A stretch of DNA of 64,000 nt from Cydia pomonella (taxonomy: Eukaryota > Arthropoda > Insecta > Lepidoptera > Tortricidae): assembly GCF_033807575.1 (NCBI RefSeq), contig NC_084711.1:12586001-12650000 (forward strand), read 5' to 3'. The translations under genes were made by a program, and so were the position numbers. How positions within the stretch are numbered: the first letter of the stretch is position 1; each line of letters starts with the position of its first letter. Below, one piece after another: positions 59,990-64,000 of this stretch. Below the pieces are notes generated by a model. It was not told where the DNA came from and did no database searches. It saw only the letters and a list, made by a program, of their open reading frames with translations.

Positions 59990-60002
59990 ATGTCAATGAA
60001 CC
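59990..60002. promoter_or_regulatory. Ecdysone response element-like palindrome
   Basis: ATGTCAATGAACC matches RGKTCANTGAMCY at 12 of 13 positions. Read on the other strand its left half is GGTTCA, the same half-site as in the classic hsp27 element. Confidence 0.4.
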
Positions 60003-61395
60003 TTTGATTTTGTACATTGATATACGCGATTCGATAGTAAAATGGCCATTAGTGATTTGAAAGGCTAGGTTTGTTTTGTTATATATACCTATACATACAA
60101 ATAGTTAACTGTTTATTTGTATATAAGATTATTTATCTTCTGCGGCATGCAGTTTCACACTCTATATACTCGTACAATTAACTGATTGCGTAGGTCTCGT
60201 AGTAACTTGATAAGCCCTTGACTCCAATAAACACAGATAACTATCACTTACAGCCACTTAGTATCAATGGTTCAACTGTATAATTAAGTTGATTTTAACT
60301 AGTGTTTGCTAGTATTATAAGCAATCGTATTAATGATTGCAAAGTAACTACAATTAAACTTTTGTGACAAAGCGGATTAGATTATGAGGAGGTAAATTTT
60401 AAAATAATTAAAATCAAATATGTACTTTAATTTTTTTCCACACGAACTGGTAAAGGCCCTCTTGATTCTTCTAAAACTAATGAAAAAGTTGCATTTTATC
60501 CACATGTGGGGCAAAGTAATCAGATGTAAATTTTGAGTTGTTTCCTTATGCGGTTATACGACTTTACCCCCTTGTAAAACAAATAACTAATGTATGTATC
60601 CACTGTATTTTATTGAAATAAATAAATAAATAATAAATGTCTTGTAAGTATACAAGATAATTAAATAAATTTTGCACTATTTCACGAAAATATTCGTGTT
60701 GTTGCTTACACGTCTATATTGGCCGTAGTTATAGTATTGTATATTGATCACTATACACTAACTACTTGCATAAAATAATAAATCGCGGAGCAAAAGCCTA
60801 AGACATTCTTCACCAATCGATCAGCGGGCTAAAAGAATGTTCATACGCATCATGCTTGTACATCAGTTTATATAAAGGCACGTAAAATATAAATAAATAA
60901 TAATTAAAAGCATACTTGTAAAGTAAAAGCCCAACTCACCTTTTACAGTTCCGCTGAGCTTGCCTTTGTTCTCCGGCCGACATAATTTCCTCGCGTCGTA
61001 TTGTGGGTCGCTTATTTTTCGACACCATTCCGTGCAGCGGGCGTCGACCTAACGCTTACCTCGCGCGAGACCCGTAAACAACTTCTACGGCCAACGTACG
61101 CTACGTGAACGTAACCCACATTATTTTTGAACTGTCAGCTCAAAAGTTCGTTGATCCCCAAGCGGTCATATTTATTGGGAGCATCACACTGCAAGTTGCG
61201 CCCATGGTTTCCGGCTTGCCGCGCCGAGCGAACTTGACTCTTCGTAATAAAGATTTTAGTGCTTTTCTCGGTCGTTAGGGTAAAATGTAACACGTTATGG
61301 CCTATTTCTGTTTCGTAGTAAGATTTTATAAACACGGAACGGATATAAATTGTTATTTTACATATTTATAGGATACAAGAATAGAAGTGATAAAG

Positions 61396-61500
61396 ATTTT
61401 TTATTATTTTTACGATAATGCACATTGGTAAACAAGCATATCTACCGCCCGATGGTTTACCACAGTAGCTACGGCGTAGCACATGGACACCTACAAATCA
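61396..61500 (-). repeat. Diverged fragment of repeat family C
   Basis: A T-run, then TTGGTAAACAAGCATATCTA and CCGCCCGATGGTTTACCACA follow the minus orientation of the family with substitutions. Confidence 0.55.
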
Positions 61501-64000
61501 TGGAACGTTGTATGCGGATTGCTCAGCCTTTTAAAACCTAAACACATATTTAACAGAAGTCCATAATAAAAACACAAAGGTAAAAAGATTCAGCATGTGC
61601 CAATCTATTTCTATGGTACAAAACGTTCAATCGACAAAAGTAAAACAAGTCAACGCTTTGATCTAGTCGGCATGTAGTTTTTATATAAATAGGTGTATTA
61701 TGTGTGATATGAATTACGCGATCGCGCTATAAATAAGCGTGTGATAGGTGAGCGGGAAGTGAATCACAGGCGTGAGTCAGCGAGCGCTATCTGTCCATCT
61801 GCACCTAGCGGGCCGGTAAAGCCTGACTTCCTAGTAAATGCCGCTTTTATGAGGTTACTGTTCTGTAAGTCTAAATTTTCGTTATTGCCGAAGTTGTTTA
61901 TTGGTTTTGTACTTGTAGGTCTTGTCATACGACCGATGTTGTCTACTCAAATGCAGCGTTAGCTATAATTGTACCTACCTATAAACAAATAAAAAATATA
62001 ACCGATAAATAAATAAATTCTTTAAGCTAACTCCTGCTTGCGATGCCTATAATATTAAAATAACATCTTAGTTTGACATTAAGGTAATTCAATGTTAGTA
62101 ACTATAAGAGTATTTCGTGACGAAGATGACACGAGGGTCTAATCCTGTTCGAAACGTGCGAGCGCAAACCTACGTCCGACTCCGTCACCGATGACAAACG
62201 TGAGACGAAATAGTGATTGCGCGCCAGTCCTTATCTCGCTGCGTCTCCGAGTCGTTGCCCCTACACCGTTACATTGTCATATGTTCATGTCGTATAACGT
62301 TCATGTCACCCGTCTTACTACCTATTACGATTATTTATTAACAGTTAATATCAGTTTTGGTGAGCTTAGCGCGTAAAACGGATTGTATTGTTTTTCAGGC
62401 TATGAGTCAACCTAAATGACGATCCGCTACAAATTATTGTTTTACTTGTACGTTTAAAGAATGATAAGTTGCGAGTATGACTAAAGCTTTTGTCAATACA
62501 CTTGGGTTTTTTTACAAAAACACATTTAAACCGTATAGCGGGAAACTGTTTCGACGCACTGAATAGGACCGCATTAAAACTAAGAAATTAGGCACAATAA
62601 GCCCAGTTAGCGATAATCCAAGCTTAACTGTGTCAATGTAACGTTAACGACCAAAAAGTGTCGGTCGATCGCTTATCGCTCGGCTAGGCGACTAGCTGTG
62701 TCGAAAATTCTCGGTGGCGACCCACATCGCGCGCTCTGACGAAACCCTGCACGGTACAGCTATGTATTTATTTATGTGCCACTTATTTATATGCCTGCCT
62801 GACTCATGAGAGGGCGGTTACGTGCAGAACACGCGAGGCGAGTAATGTGCGCCATTCATACCCTTATAAACAACCCTGCGCAATCTCGGTCGATGCACCT
62901 CCAACACCATTAAATATATACCTTTTCGTGAATAAAGTTAGTATTATTAATTATTCGTTAATAAATATAACGCAATGAATAATCGGGGCCACGCGTTTAA
63001 TAATAACCATATTATAAATAGGTTATCAAATACAAGTTTTTCCTGAAGACTGAATACCTACATAACTCGTAACGCATTACCCATATTCAGTCCGTGCAGG
63101 CATCGCCACTAATTGGAACGAGCGCTTTATCAACACAGCCAGCCCACATTGTTTACAGTTAATGAAACTAAATAGGGAGTAAATGACAAATAGTATTATT
63201 TATTATTTTTCTGGAACTCCAAACGAAGTCACCGTGTTAATTAGTCAGAGGTCGTTGACACTTCGATAGTGGTACGTTCGTTCGCTTATTAATTATATAA
63301 TTGGAATGGTGCGACTGTAAACGAGTAATTGGGCCAGCTATGTCATAGTTGTACGGAAACCGCAATATCTGCCTCGGGAGAAGTCCATGCTGGCGGGAAG
63401 GTTTTGTTTTCGCGGAAGGAGGTCAACGACCGCGCGGTCGGTCAGTGCCCGCGCTGCGACCAATTATGGGCCACTCGCACAGCGCACAATGGATCGATGG
63501 CAGCGCGAAATTGGGCCACCGCTCGCCGCCCGCGCCCCGACCCCCGGCCGCGCAGCCTCCGCCCGCGACTCGACACCGTACCACTCTTTGTCCTGCCTCT
63601 CCAGCAAATTACTTCGACGCGAGCTCAAGAGGCTCTACTCTAATTATTAGTTCTACTCTAGCCGACTTGAGTAGTACATTTGGCGGTTAACACAGCAATT
63701 ATAGGTACTTGCATTGAATATAAGATGCCTCATGCAGGCTTTTTATAAACAACACTTAGGTGCATGGTAACTCTAACTCGACTCGACGACGAGGAAAATT
63801 GTTAATTAGCAAATAGAACGTGTGCAATTTTAAACGAATAACACATAAGGATTATATTATAAAAGTGACGTCATTTATTTTGCTAACCAATCATTTCTTT
63901 ACGATGCTTTGTGTAACGTCAGCCTCTCGTAGTAGAGTAGGATGTAGTGGGTAAATATTATGATAGTGGAATAGTAGCATTCCGCTGGCAATTGTAATCA

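Larger units (their letters stand above)
57833..64000 (+). other. E75 intron after the first zinc-finger exon, open at window edge
   Basis: No exon for the second zinc finger and no E75B-type first exon was recognised. Contents: a monomer nuclear-receptor site (59629-59639), an EcRE-like palindrome (59990-60002), a repeat-C fragment (61396-61500), a perfect CRE (TGACGTCA) at 63866-63873, and a GC-rich block at 63365-63640 with an unassigned 87-codon frame (63387-63650). That block could be a further promoter, but nothing in its reading frame looks like E75. Confidence 0.55.

Overview
The window is a stretch of insect nuclear DNA, almost certainly from a moth or butterfly. It holds the 5' half of the ecdysone-inducible nuclear-receptor gene E75 (Eip75B orthologue, NR1D group) on the + strand. 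The diagnostic exon is 57744..57832. It encodes the whole first zinc finger of the E75 DNA-binding domain, between a clean acceptor and a clean donor. Upstream lie three mutually exclusive coding first exons: 12703..12799 (32 codons), 20782..20812 (10 codons) and 54220..54331 (37 codons, recognisable as lepidopteran E75A). Each ends one base into a codon at a G|GT donor, so each rebuilds the same Glu-Phe-Asp junction with the zinc-finger exon. The two upstream ones are probably the C- and D-type isoforms, but the letters are my inference. The second zinc finger, the ligand-binding domain and the E75B first exon are not seen and should lie beyond base 64000.

Layout: 1-12.6 kb is transposon-rich sequence upstream of the first E75 promoter. 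It holds a decayed hAT element with an 8-bp duplication, a CR1/jockey-like LINE fragment, MITEs, and an antisense R1-type LINE ending about 0.5 kb before the first E75 exon. From 12.7 to 57.7 kb is one nested intron system of up to 44.9 kb. It contains tRNA-derived SINEs, MITEs, a 2.1-kb Tc1/mariner-superfamily element (transposase broken by one stop codon, with a SINE nested inside), several GC-rich islands and many common lepidopteran repeats. From 57.8 to 64 kb is the next intron, with no recognised exon.

The most interesting signal is at 35744/35745. A textbook 3' splice site (branch-like CTAAT, pyrimidine tract, CAG) is followed immediately by a perfect GTGAGT 5' splice site. This looks like a zero-length 'ratchet' exon for recursive splicing, almost at the midpoint of the 44.9-kb intron. 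Also notable are three near-consensus ecdysone response elements within 940 bp (24952-25891), a perfect CRE about 110 bp before the 20782 start codon, and a perfect E75/Rev-erb-type monomer site near 59629 with another EcRE-like palindrome 360 bp away.

No bacterial features, CRISPR arrays, rRNA genes, genuine tRNA genes or viral genes were seen. Most open frames in GC-rich islands look like chance. Everything here was read by eye; no alignment or search was run.
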